A stretch of DNA of 6,458 nt, taken from the NCBI GenBank assembly GCA_030621805.1, contig JAUXGY010000105.1, positions 1 to 6,458 on the forward strand, in the 5' to 3' direction. The notes under the pieces were generated by a model. That model ran no database searches. It had not been told where the DNA came from and worked only from the letters and a program-made list of their open reading frames with translations. Positions within the stretch are counted from its first letter, which is position 1. Each line of letters begins with the position of its first letter. The translations under genes were made by a program, and so were the position numbers. Source of the stretch: Kiritimatiellales bacterium. Its GTDB lineage: Bacteria > Verrucomicrobiota > Kiritimatiellia > Kiritimatiellales > Pontiellaceae. Shown here one piece after another: positions 1-6,405 of this stretch.

Positions 1-333
1 GGCGATGCATCCCCGACTCCGACTACCGCTCCTTCTGCGGATGGAATTTCGAGTGTGAGGTGGAATGCGACATGTAATGGTGAGTCGGACCATGTGGACG
101 GTATTATAACGGTAAATAGCAAAAAAAAGCAGGATTTTCAGACACCAAATACTCCAGTTGCTAATTGTTATTTTGTGGGTTATATTAATGGTGCTGATGG
201 GCAAATAGCAGTGTATCAACGGTATACAGGAACTATGTACGTTCGCACCTGCACCGGTGCAGCATTTTATGATCCTGCGCCAACATCTATAGGTGCAGCA
301 CATCCTAAGGCAGATTGTCCGTATTTAGATTAG
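1..333 (+). CDS. C-terminal fragment of an unrecognised, probably exported four-cysteine protein (5' end outside window)
   Basis: The frame is open from base 1 to the TAG at 331-333, giving 110 residues. The GTG at 55 has no clear ribosome-binding site, so this is most likely the end of a longer gene and not a small complete one. Residues 1-18 are a Pro/Thr/Ser/Ala-rich stretch (SPTPTTAPSA) typical of an interdomain linker. After it comes a compact domain of about 90 residues with four cysteines (residues 25, 56, 84, 106), many Tyr/Gly/Thr and few charged residues, ending in DCPYLD. The even cysteine number and linker suggest an extracytoplasmic protein with two disulfides (inference). I do not recognise the family. 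The linker part is GC-rich, while the sequence from about base 100 on is clearly AT-richer, hinting at a modular gene whose tail has a different origin. The next gene lies 37 nt downstream on the same strand and may be co-transcribed. Confidence 0.6.
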   Translation, partial: GDASPTPTTAPSADGISSVRWNATCNGESDHVDGIITVNSKKKQDFQTPNTPVANCYFVGYINGADGQIAVYQRYTGTMYVRTCTGAAFYDPAPTSIGAAHPKADCPYLD

Positions 334-361
334 AATTATTGTGAACCACACTAAAATAAAT

Positions 362-365
362 GAGG
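362..365 (+). promoter_or_regulatory. Ribosome-binding site deciding the start at 371
   Basis: GAGG sits five bases before ATG 371. The competing in-frame GTG at 341 is preceded by AT-rich sequence (TTAGATTAGAATTATT) without any purine-rich Shine-Dalgarno. This, plus the signal peptide that begins at 371, decides the start. Confidence 0.55.
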
Positions 366-370
366 TTGGT

Positions 371-1219
371 ATGTATAAAGTATTAATTATTGTAATAATA
401 ACATTTTTGCATGGTACAATATCAGATGCAGAGAGCCGTTTGGGTACAACAACTGGAGACACAAGTAGTGGTGATCAATTGATAAAGGTTATTATTCGGG
501 ACCAATCATTTGAGACTGAAAAGGAATTAAAAGAATCTTTCGAGAAATACTACGATGAAACAATTAAAGGGGGAATGGATTCAGAGGACGTTAGGATTTT
601 GGCATTGCTTCTGGATCATATTGAAGGTTGGGAAGGGGCTTCCCAATGCAATTTCTATTGTGGCGCAATAGAAAAGTTGGTTGAAAACACCTCGGACGAC
701 TCCTTGGAGAGTGGTGATATTGATGCGATAAAAAGAAAAATTGTCGGAATGAAAGATAGATTTAGAGAAGATCTTGATGGCCTATTAGCGATAACAGTAA
801 CTGAAAAGTTAGATAGTTTTGAAACGAGCTCTTTGGAGTATGCCGAGGCATTACTTGATGGGTGGTATGGTGCTATATGCTATGGAGCCCTAGAGTCGCG
901 TCGGAGGGTTGAGCAAATCCTTAATATCGAGTATTACGGTGATCAGCTTCGGGCAAATGTGCTTCGAGCAACTTTTCAGTTACAAGATTTTGATACTGAT
1001 GTGTACAATTTAATCCATGTGTTTTTAGAAATAAATTACGACGAACTTAGGGAGCGTGATGAGCTTTTAACTAGAGCATCCGAGGCAATCGATATGTTTA
1101 TTAAAGTTAATGAAAAAAAGTATGGAAAGGAAAAATTCTCATCAACTAAGCGCTATAAATATTTAATTATAGTACAATCTAAATTGTCGAAAGAGAGAAA
1201 AGGGGACAGCCTGAAGTAA
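371..1219 (+). CDS. Unrecognised secreted, mostly helical protein with signal peptide (282 aa)
   Basis: I chose ATG 371 because GAGG lies at 362-365, five bases upstream, and because translation then begins with a classic signal peptide: MYK, a hydrophobic core (VLIIVIITFL), and a likely signal peptidase I site after SDA at residue 20. An in-frame GTG at 341 would add ten polar residues and has no Shine-Dalgarno. The mature part (about 260 residues) is rich in Glu, Asp, Lys and Leu in patterns that look alpha-helical. It has a CxxxC pair (C93, C97), one more Cys (C170), a Trp/Tyr/Gly-rich patch around 164-172, and a lysine-rich tail. No transmembrane segment is visible after the signal peptide, and no enzyme motif that I can name, so function is unknown. 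GC is roughly 25-45% across 60-base blocks I counted, against about 65% in a block of hom, which suggests transfer or relaxed constraint. It could be a partner of the cysteine-rich protein just upstream, but only proximity supports that. The stop is TAA. Confidence 0.75.
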   Translation: MYKVLIIVIITFLHGTISDAESRLGTTTGDTSSGDQLIKVIIRDQSFETEKELKESFEKYYDETIKGGMDSEDVRILALLLDHIEGWEGASQCNFYCGAIEKLVENTSDDSLESGDIDAIKRKIVGMKDRFREDLDGLLAITVTEKLDSFETSSLEYAEALLDGWYGAICYGALESRRRVEQILNIEYYGDQLRANVLRATFQLQDFDTDVYNLIHVFLEINYDELRERDELLTRASEAIDMFIKVNEKKYGKEKFSSTKRYKYLIIVQSKLSKERKGDSLK

Positions 1220-1296
1220 CTTGAGGACGCAGATTCCACTTAAGCCGGGGGGCTAAAAATAGGGGTTAAGCGGGCAATCAATCCTGACGGGGTAGC
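1220..1296. other. Spacer between convergent genes with a weak palindrome; possible shared terminator
   Basis: This 77-nt gap separates the 3' ends of the two convergent genes. CTTAA at 1239-1243 can pair with TTAAG at 1266-1270, followed inward by CC (1245-1246) with GG (1263-1264) after one mismatch. Alternatively AGCC (1243-1246) pairs with GGCT (1251-1254) around GGGG. Neither stem is followed by a clean T-run on either strand, so a factor-independent terminator is not convincing, although one would be expected here for both transcripts. Confidence 0.25.
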
Positions 1297-4200
1297 CTAC
1301 TTCACTCCGATTTCCTTGATGCTAGCCCATTTGCTTTGGGGTGTACCGGTCACGGTTATGCGGACAAACTTGAGCTTATCGGATTTGACGGTCTCGATTG
1401 TTTTTGATGTGGATTGTTTGTTCTTGGATTGGTCAACCAGTTGAACCCATTTTTTACCGTTGACCGATCCGCTGATGGTGTATTGGTAGACCCCGTTTTC
1501 TTCCCACTCGATCATTACCTTTTTAACGTGGGTCGCGCTATCCAACTTAATCTGGATCCATTGCGGAAGGCTTCCTCCTTCGGCGCACCAGCGGGTGTTC
1601 TTGTCGCCATCGGCAGCGTGGGCGGCTTCGTTGCCGTCTTCGCTTGACGAGGCGGTTACATGGTCGCCTTTGATCTCCGGCATGGGAACGGTGATGGGAT
1701 AGGGCTGGGGCCGTTGCATCATTTTCCGATCTGCATCCTTGATGCTTTCGATGGGCATCATTCGGAAGCTGTAGCTCATTTCCTTGTTCCCCATAATGTA
1801 GGATCGAAGGGGGGTTGCTCCCCAGCTGTCATTCCCGCCTACGCCATTCTGGGCGCCGTCGATATTTAGATGGATTGAATCGGAGCGTTCCATCTGGAAG
1901 GCATATTTCGCCTCCTGAATCACATCCTGCGCATAGTGTTTGGCACCAAAGTTAATTTGCGGGTTTCCGATGAACAGAAGTCCTTTGCCATCGGAGTCGG
2001 TCATGGCGACCCAGCGGGTGTTTTCGTGATTTCCATTTTCCTGCGGTTCGGAATAATCAACCCACATATCATCGACCGTGGTTTGGAAGATACCAATGCG
2101 TTCAAACTTGCGGTCTTGATAGGTCGGGTTTGGTCCGCGGCCATAATAGGTCACGTTCTCGTAATCTTTGCTCAAGAGTAGCTCCAGACCGAATCGCTGT
2201 GGGCCTTTTCCTGAACCGGGTTTGTAGGCCATGGCGACTTCGACTTCGTTGTTTCCGTAAATGGTGTAGGCGAGTTGGGCCGCTCCTCCTGTTCCGGAGA
2301 GTTTGGCATTGAAGACGACGCGAACCGCATCGGGGCCGATTTTTTGGATCGTGCTTTCAATGGAGGTTAGTTGGGTATCTTGCCATTTTGGATCGCTAAA
2401 CTTGCGAAAGGATGGGCGGTCGTTATCCGTCAGCGCCCGCCAGAAGTCCGGTGCGAAGCCGCGTTGGATCATCTCTTTTCCTTTGTAGTTTATGGAGGTC
2501 AGCATGGCGGTGGCCTTGTTGAACTTCAGGGTAAGTTCCTTTGTGCCGGCGGTGATTTCCTTGCCGTCTGAAATTCTTACTTTGGGCATTCCTCCTGCAA
2601 TCCTCCCCGGCGTTTCGGCGGAAACCACAAACTGTCCCCACGAAACCTCATGGCCCGGCTTTACGAGCGAAGAATAACCTTCCTTTGCAGTGAAGGAGAG
2701 GGACAGCAGATATTCGGTGCCGATCGTTTTCTCAAGTTTCGGTAGGGGAATGGAGAATTCTTCTTCCTGACGAGCAGCCACATCGAGCGCGGGAATTTGG
2801 CCGGATGCCACAACGTGGCCGTTGGCCAGCAGTTCCCAAGAACCGTCGGCCAGATCTTTAATGTTGCTGAAGGCGAACCAGTTCTTGACCTTAAATTTTC
2901 CGGCGGCGGCGTCGACGGCCGTCACGTGGATATTGCGGTAGGCATATTTCATGACATACAGCCCCGGCTTAATTTCGCGGTCCGCACTTACCAGTCCGTT
3001 CATGCAGAAGTTATCGTCGTGGTGCCAGCCCTTGGCGTCTTCCCACCAGCCGCCATAGGCGTAGAAGGTTTCCTTGACCGGACCGGTGCCGACGTTTTTC
3101 TTGAACTCGGCGGGTACGGGCATCCGGAGGCCTTGGTCGGCCCAGTCCCAGACATAGCCGCCCATGTGGTGGTCGTTGGAATAGATGTAATCCCAGTATT
3201 CTTTCACGTTGCCGTTGCTGTTGCCCATGGCGTGGGTGTATTCGCAGAGGACGCTGGGCTTGGCTGTGCCGGCGTTCCAGCCGGGGCCGGTATACATGCG
3301 CGACACCATGTCGGCAGAGTCGTGGTCGTAGTCGTATTCACAGTGGACGGGACGGTCGGGATGTTCTTCGCGCAGCCATTCATACATCGCCTTGGGACCC
3401 GCGCCATCGCCCGCCTCGTTACCGAGCGACCAGATGACGATGCTGGTATAGTTCTTGTCGCGCTCCACCATGCGTTGGATACGGTTCATCTGGGTCGGTA
3501 TCCACTCGGCCATGCCGGAGATTGCGCGTTTATCGTGGCTTTCAAGGTTGCACTCATCCATCACATAGATCCCGTAGATATCGCAGAGGCGGTAGAAATA
3601 GGGGTCGTTGGGATAGTGGCAGGTGCGGACGGCATTGATGTTGAACTGCTTGAATAGTTTGATGTCGCGCAACATGGCTTCGCGGCTGACCGTGTGGGCC
3701 GTGTCGGGTTCGTGTTCGTGGCGGTTGACGCCTTTCATTTTGACGGCGACTCCGTTGATCAGAAAAACAGCGGCCTTAATCTCTATTTCACGGAAGCCCA
3801 CAGACCAAGGAACGACCTCCACGGTTTCCCCCCCTTTGCTCAGCGTTAGCAGCAGTTGGTAGAGGTAGGGATCTTCCGCATTCCATTTGCGGGGATTGGT
3901 CACGTTGATCGAAAGCCCCTTTTGGGTGACGGCTTTGTTGAAGACTTCCTTTCCGTCGGCATCGAGTAGTTGTGCGTTGACCTTGGCGCCCGCAGTCGAC
4001 CCCGCTAGTTCAACGCTGAGATCAAGTTTGGCATGGGTGTAGGTTGCATCCAGATCCACATCCACTTCGAAGTCGCGAATGGAGACGTTATCGCGCGACC
4101 AGAGATAGACATCGCGGAAAATACCCGCCAGCCGCCAGAAATCCTGGTCTTCGAAATAGGAGCCATTGCACCATCGGTAGACCTCGACCGCCAGCTGGTT

Positions 4201-4797
4201 TTCGCCGGCCTTTAGATATTTCGTGATGTTAAATTCGGCGGGGGTACGGCTGCCTTCGCTGTAGCCAACTTTCTTGCCATTGACCCAGAGGTAAAACGCG
4301 GAGTTTACACCATCAAATTTAATGTGTGTGGTGCGTCCCTTCCAGTCTGTCGGTACGGTGAACGTGGTGCGATAGCTGCCGACGGGGTTGTAGTCGTGCG
4401 GAGCATTGGGCTGATTGTTGGGATGGGGGTATTTGACGTTGGTGTAGATTGGCGTGCCATATCCATGCACCTGCCAGTTTGACGGAACAGGGATCGTTTT
4501 CCATTTCGAATCGTCAAAATTGGGTTTGAAGAAATTGGTCGGGCGATTCGCTGGGTTCTCCGACCAGTTAAATTTCCAGTCGCCGTTCAAGAGCTTGAAC
4601 CAGGGTGATTGGGTGCGGTCCTGTGTCAACGCAGCCGCCTTGGTTGCAAAGGTCATCATTTCCGCATGCGGCTTTTCCGTGTTGAGCTGAATCACTTTCA
4701 GGTTGTCCCACTCGGGTTGGGCATGTCCGGCGAGCGAAGTTGCGCAGAGCGTAGCGGTGAGAAGCGGGGTTCCAAAATGAGTTATGGCGAGTCTCAT
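1297..4797 (-). CDS. Exported LacZ-type beta-galactosidase (GH2) with C-terminal CBM32/F5/8-type module
   Basis: This 1166-residue protein should hydrolyse terminal beta-D-galactosides outside the cytoplasm. Residues 1-26 form a signal peptide, probably cut after GHA. Domains in order: sugar-binding jelly roll (about 60-235, with YTNVKYP and EDQDFW), Ig-like domain (236-338), TIM barrel (340-625), second Ig-like domain (635-735), the large beta-sandwich of LacZ domain 5 (745-1015), a short Pro-rich linker, and a discoidin-like CBM32 fold (about 1045-1166, with DGDKNTRW and a C-terminal strand IKEIGVK). Key residues match LacZ: NRHEH at 358-362, HYPND with H394, metal ligands E419 and H421, acid/base E461 in WSLGNE, nucleophile E519 in CEYTHAMGNS, F597 and N600 in FCMNG, and W992 in GGNDSW. 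E. coli LacZ is cytoplasmic and 1024 residues; the extra length here is the signal peptide plus the binding module. A Shine-Dalgarno (AAGGAA, plus-strand 4807-4812) lies nine bases before the ATG. The exact natural substrate (lactose, plant galactan or glycan galactose) cannot be told from sequence alone. Confidence 0.95.
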   Translation of the reverse strand: MRLAITHFGTPLLTATLCATSLAGHAQPEWDNLKVIQLNTEKPHAEMMTFATKAAALTQDRTQSPWFKLLNGDWKFNWSENPANRPTNFFKPNFDDSKWKTIPVPSNWQVHGYGTPIYTNVKYPHPNNQPNAPHDYNPVGSYRTTFTVPTDWKGRTTHIKFDGVNSAFYLWVNGKKVGYSEGSRTPAEFNITKYLKAGENQLAVEVYRWCNGSYFEDQDFWRLAGIFRDVYLWSRDNVSIRDFEVDVDLDATYTHAKLDLSVELAGSTAGAKVNAQLLDADGKEVFNKAVTQKGLSINVTNPRKWNAEDPYLYQLLLTLSKGGETVEVVPWSVGFREIEIKAAVFLINGVAVKMKGVNRHEHEPDTAHTVSREAMLRDIKLFKQFNINAVRTCHYPNDPYFYRLCDIYGIYVMDECNLESHDKRAISGMAEWIPTQMNRIQRMVERDKNYTSIVIWSLGNEAGDGAGPKAMYEWLREEHPDRPVHCEYDYDHDSADMVSRMYTGPGWNAGTAKPSVLCEYTHAMGNSNGNVKEYWDYIYSNDHHMGGYVWDWADQGLRMPVPAEFKKNVGTGPVKETFYAYGGWWEDAKGWHHDDNFCMNGLVSADREIKPGLYVMKYAYRNIHVTAVDAAAGKFKVKNWFAFSNIKDLADGSWELLANGHVVASGQIPALDVAARQEEEFSIPLPKLEKTIGTEYLLSLSFTAKEGYSSLVKPGHEVSWGQFVVSAETPGRIAGGMPKVRISDGKEITAGTKELTLKFNKATAMLTSINYKGKEMIQRGFAPDFWRALTDNDRPSFRKFSDPKWQDTQLTSIESTIQKIGPDAVRVVFNAKLSGTGGAAQLAYTIYGNNEVEVAMAYKPGSGKGPQRFGLELLLSKDYENVTYYGRGPNPTYQDRKFERIGIFQTTVDDMWVDYSEPQENGNHENTRWVAMTDSDGKGLLFIGNPQINFGAKHYAQDVIQEAKYAFQMERSDSIHLNIDGAQNGVGGNDSWGATPLRSYIMGNKEMSYSFRMMPIESIKDADRKMMQRPQPYPITVPMPEIKGDHVTASSSEDGNEAAHAADGDKNTRWCAEGGSLPQWIQIKLDSATHVKKVMIEWEENGVYQYTISGSVNGKKWVQLVDQSKNKQSTSKTIETVKSDKLKFVRITVTGTPQSKWASIKEIGVK

Positions 4798-4855
4798 GGG
4801 TGTAGTTTCCTTATGTTTTCGGGTGGAATGAAAAATTGCTTCACGTAAGGAGGAA

Positions 4856-4883
4856 AATTTAACGGGGTGTACGGGGTAAGCAA
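4856..4883 (-). promoter_or_regulatory. Candidate sigma-70-like promoter of the beta-galactosidase gene
   Basis: On the minus strand TTGCTT (plus coordinates 4878-4883) is followed after 16 bases by TAAATT (4856-4861), 4/6 matches to the -10 consensus and TTG of the -35. It would start transcription about 50 nt upstream of the ATG at 4797. The spacer between the two hexamers holds a direct repeat, which would suit regulation by a DNA-binding protein. Promoter consensus in this lineage is unknown to me, so this is tentative. Confidence 0.3.
4862..4877. repeat. Direct repeat ACGGGGT x2 within the candidate promoter spacer
   Basis: ACGGGGT occurs at 4862-4868 and again at 4871-4877, a nine-base period with GT between the copies. 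On the minus strand this reads as two ACCCCGT copies lying exactly between the candidate -35 and -10 of the beta-galactosidase promoter. It could be an operator half-site pair or chance. Confidence 0.4.
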
Positions 4884-4939
4884 TCTTTAAATGTGTAGAA
4901 TGGAAAAGATGGCAGACGTTGATGTGGATATGCGGGGCT

Positions 4940-4965
4940 CCATTTTAATTTTGCAGGATTAATGG
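4940..4965. promoter_or_regulatory. Imperfect palindrome in the divergent intergenic region (possible operator)
   Basis: CCATT (4940-4944) is mirrored by AATGG (4961-4965), and AAT (4947-4949) by ATT (4958-4960), with a two-base asymmetry and a short centre containing TTTTGCAGG. It lies between the divergent beta-galactosidase and hom genes, about 100 bases before hom. Arms are short and AT-rich, so chance is quite possible. Confidence 0.2.
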
Positions 4966-5061
4966 AGGCATGTATTCCTTGGCTCGGCTCCTTCGCTTTT
5001 GGCTTGTGTCGCTAAAGTGTTTAACTAAGGTGGCGCTTCAATTTTTGGGTAGGAAAAAGAT

Positions 5062-6306
5062 ATGAACGAAATTAGAATCGGCATTATTGGGTTCGGCACG
5101 GTAGGAGCCGGCGTAGTGGAAGGAATCCAGAAGAATGGGGCGTGGATGGCCGGGCGTACGGGAATTACACCGGTCGTCGCGAAGATTGCTGACCTCGACA
5201 TTACGACCGACCGCGGAATTACCCTTCCGGAAGGAATATTAACCCCCGACGCACAATCTCTCATCTCCGATGAAAACATTGACCTGATTGTTGAACTCAT
5301 TGGCGGCACCACGATTGCGCGGACCTTTACGCTGGAAGCACTAAAGCGGGGCAAACCGGTGGTTACAGCCAATAAAGCGTTGCTCGCAGACCACGGCGAA
5401 GAACTTTATAAAACCGCTCGCGAACACGGCACCGGCATCTACTACGAAGCAGCGGTGGGTGGCGGTATTCCAGTGTTGCGTGCGCAACGCGAAGGGCTGG
5501 TGGGCAACCGGATCGAAAACATCTACGGTATTCTCAACGGAACCTGCAACTATATCCTCACGCGCATGGAGCGCGAAGGCCTGCCGTTCGATGAAATCCT
5601 GGCCGATGCCCAAAAGCTGGGCTATGCGGAAACCCCGCCGGACTTGGACATCGATGGGCTCGACACCGCGCACAAGGCCGTGGTGCTCGCTTCGATGGCC
5701 TATGGCGCACCGGTGCCGATGTCGGCCGTCTCCGCAAAAGGAATTCGCGGCCTTTCCGGAGAAGAGATTTCCAATGCCGACGCGCTCGGCTACCGCATCA
5801 AGCTGCTCTCCATCATCAAAGAGAATGCCGGAAAGATTGAACTCTCCGTCGAGCCAGCGTTGGTTCCGAAAACGCATATGATTTCGTCGGTGAACGATTC
5901 GTTCAATGCCGTTTTTGTGAAGGGCGATATGGTCGGCGACACCATGTATTACGGTCGCGGGGCGGGGCGCCTACCGACCGGTAGCGCCGTCATCGGCGAC
6001 ATCATGGAAGCGGCGGCCGATAAACTGCACAACGTTGGGACTCCGAGCAGTGTTACCATCATGCTTCAAAAGGATTCCTTGAGCTACCTCCCGTCAGGCG
6101 ATATCGAAAAAAGATGTTACATCCGGCTCCCGCAAGGTGATCTAAAAGCTGCCGTCGAGATCCTCGAGAAGCATGGCATTGGTGTGTCCTCCGTGGAGAA
6201 ATCCATGTCAGTCATTCTGACGCACCGAGCCAAGGAGTCGACCTTCGTGGCGGCCATGGCGGAGTTGGGTGATGCCGTTCGCCTGCGCCTCGAGAACTTT
6301 GAGTAG
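5062..6306 (+). CDS. hom: Homoserine dehydrogenase with C-terminal ACT-like domain
   Basis: This cytoplasmic enzyme reduces aspartate-4-semialdehyde to homoserine with NAD(P)H, the branch step to threonine and methionine. Its 414 residues are near the usual length (about 430) of stand-alone bacterial enzymes. Residues 1-130 form the Rossmann domain with GFGTVG at 10-15 and the TANK motif at 102-105 (K105). The catalytic domain spans about 130-325, with LNGTCNYIL at 158-166 and the family signature at 183-205. Comparison with the yeast enzyme suggests E190, D201 and K205 as the catalytic Glu/Asp/Lys. The signature deviates at residue 192, where Pro replaces the usual Asp/Asn/Ser before PxxD. 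The tail from about 351 is ACT-like (HGIGVSSVEK and VILTHRAKEST), but the first strand-to-helix loop is about four residues shorter than usual and lacks the DxPGVL pattern, so threonine feedback may differ. AGGA at 5051-5054, seven bases before the ATG, supports the start. An aspartokinase gene follows after 99 bases, forming a likely operon. Confidence 0.95.
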   Translation: MNEIRIGIIGFGTVGAGVVEGIQKNGAWMAGRTGITPVVAKIADLDITTDRGITLPEGILTPDAQSLISDENIDLIVELIGGTTIARTFTLEALKRGKPVVTANKALLADHGEELYKTAREHGTGIYYEAAVGGGIPVLRAQREGLVGNRIENIYGILNGTCNYILTRMEREGLPFDEILADAQKLGYAETPPDLDIDGLDTAHKAVVLASMAYGAPVPMSAVSAKGIRGLSGEEISNADALGYRIKLLSIIKENAGKIELSVEPALVPKTHMISSVNDSFNAVFVKGDMVGDTMYYGRGAGRLPTGSAVIGDIMEAAADKLHNVGTPSSVTIMLQKDSLSYLPSGDIEKRCYIRLPQGDLKAAVEILEKHGIGVSSVEKSMSVILTHRAKESTFVAAMAELGDAVRLRLENFE

Positions 6307-6315
6307 AAAAGAATC

Positions 6316-6386
6316 AAACCACGGAATACACAGAATATACGGAAGAGTATTTTCTGGATTTCCCGTTTCTGTGTATTCCGTGGTTT
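6316..6386. repeat. Perfect 20-bp inverted repeat built of CACGGAATA-type nonamers (hairpin / REP-like element)
   Basis: The left arm AAACCACGGAATACACAGAA (6316-6335) is exactly complementary to 6367-6386, with 31 bases between. After a TAT bulge a second stem can form: ACGG-AA (6339-6344) with TT-C-CCGT (6360-6366). The left side reads as three degenerate nonamers: CACGGAATA (6320-6328), CACAGAATA (6329-6337), TACGGAAGA (6338-6346). The right side carries the same units on the other strand. It fills most of the 99-nt gap between hom and the aspartokinase gene. No T-run follows on the plus strand (next bases AAAACAGG), so it is not a typical factor-independent terminator for the operon. A dispersed REP/MITE-like element or an mRNA-processing hairpin is more likely. 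Confidence 0.85.
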
Positions 6387-6405
6387 AAAAACAGGTGAAT
6401 AAAAG

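Noticed and set aside
121..129. A-run forming A AAA AAG in the reading phase, a classical -1 slippery heptamer
   Set aside because: A -1 shift here would hit a stop after about eleven codons, and I see no stimulatory stem-loop or upstream internal Shine-Dalgarno. A Lys-Lys-Lys codon run in AT-rich DNA explains it.
2797..3657. Long open frame (286 codons) on the plus strand opposite the beta-galactosidase gene
   Set aside because: It is antisense to the catalytic barrel of a certain gene. Its Val/Ala/Gly/His-rich translation is what high-GC codons give when read on the other strand, and it has no recognisable domain or ribosome-binding site.
4720..4797. Possible lipoprotein signal at Cys18 of the beta-galactosidase
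   Set aside because: The residue before the cysteine is Leu, which does not fit the lipobox, and a better signal peptidase I site (GHA) follows at residue 26.
4999..5027. TTGGCT with 17-base spacing to TAACTA as a hom promoter
   Set aside because: The -10 hexamer matches the consensus at only two positions, so this is no better than chance. No convincing hom promoter was found.
5341..5877. Open frame of 178 codons on the minus strand within hom
   Set aside because: It lies fully inside a well-supported housekeeping gene, and its translation shows no family motif. It is a codon-bias shadow.
6316..6390. Inverted repeat read as a rho-independent terminator of hom
   Set aside because: The stem is followed by AAAACAGG and not a T-run on the plus strand, the loop region is long, and the aspartokinase gene of the same pathway follows on the same strand.
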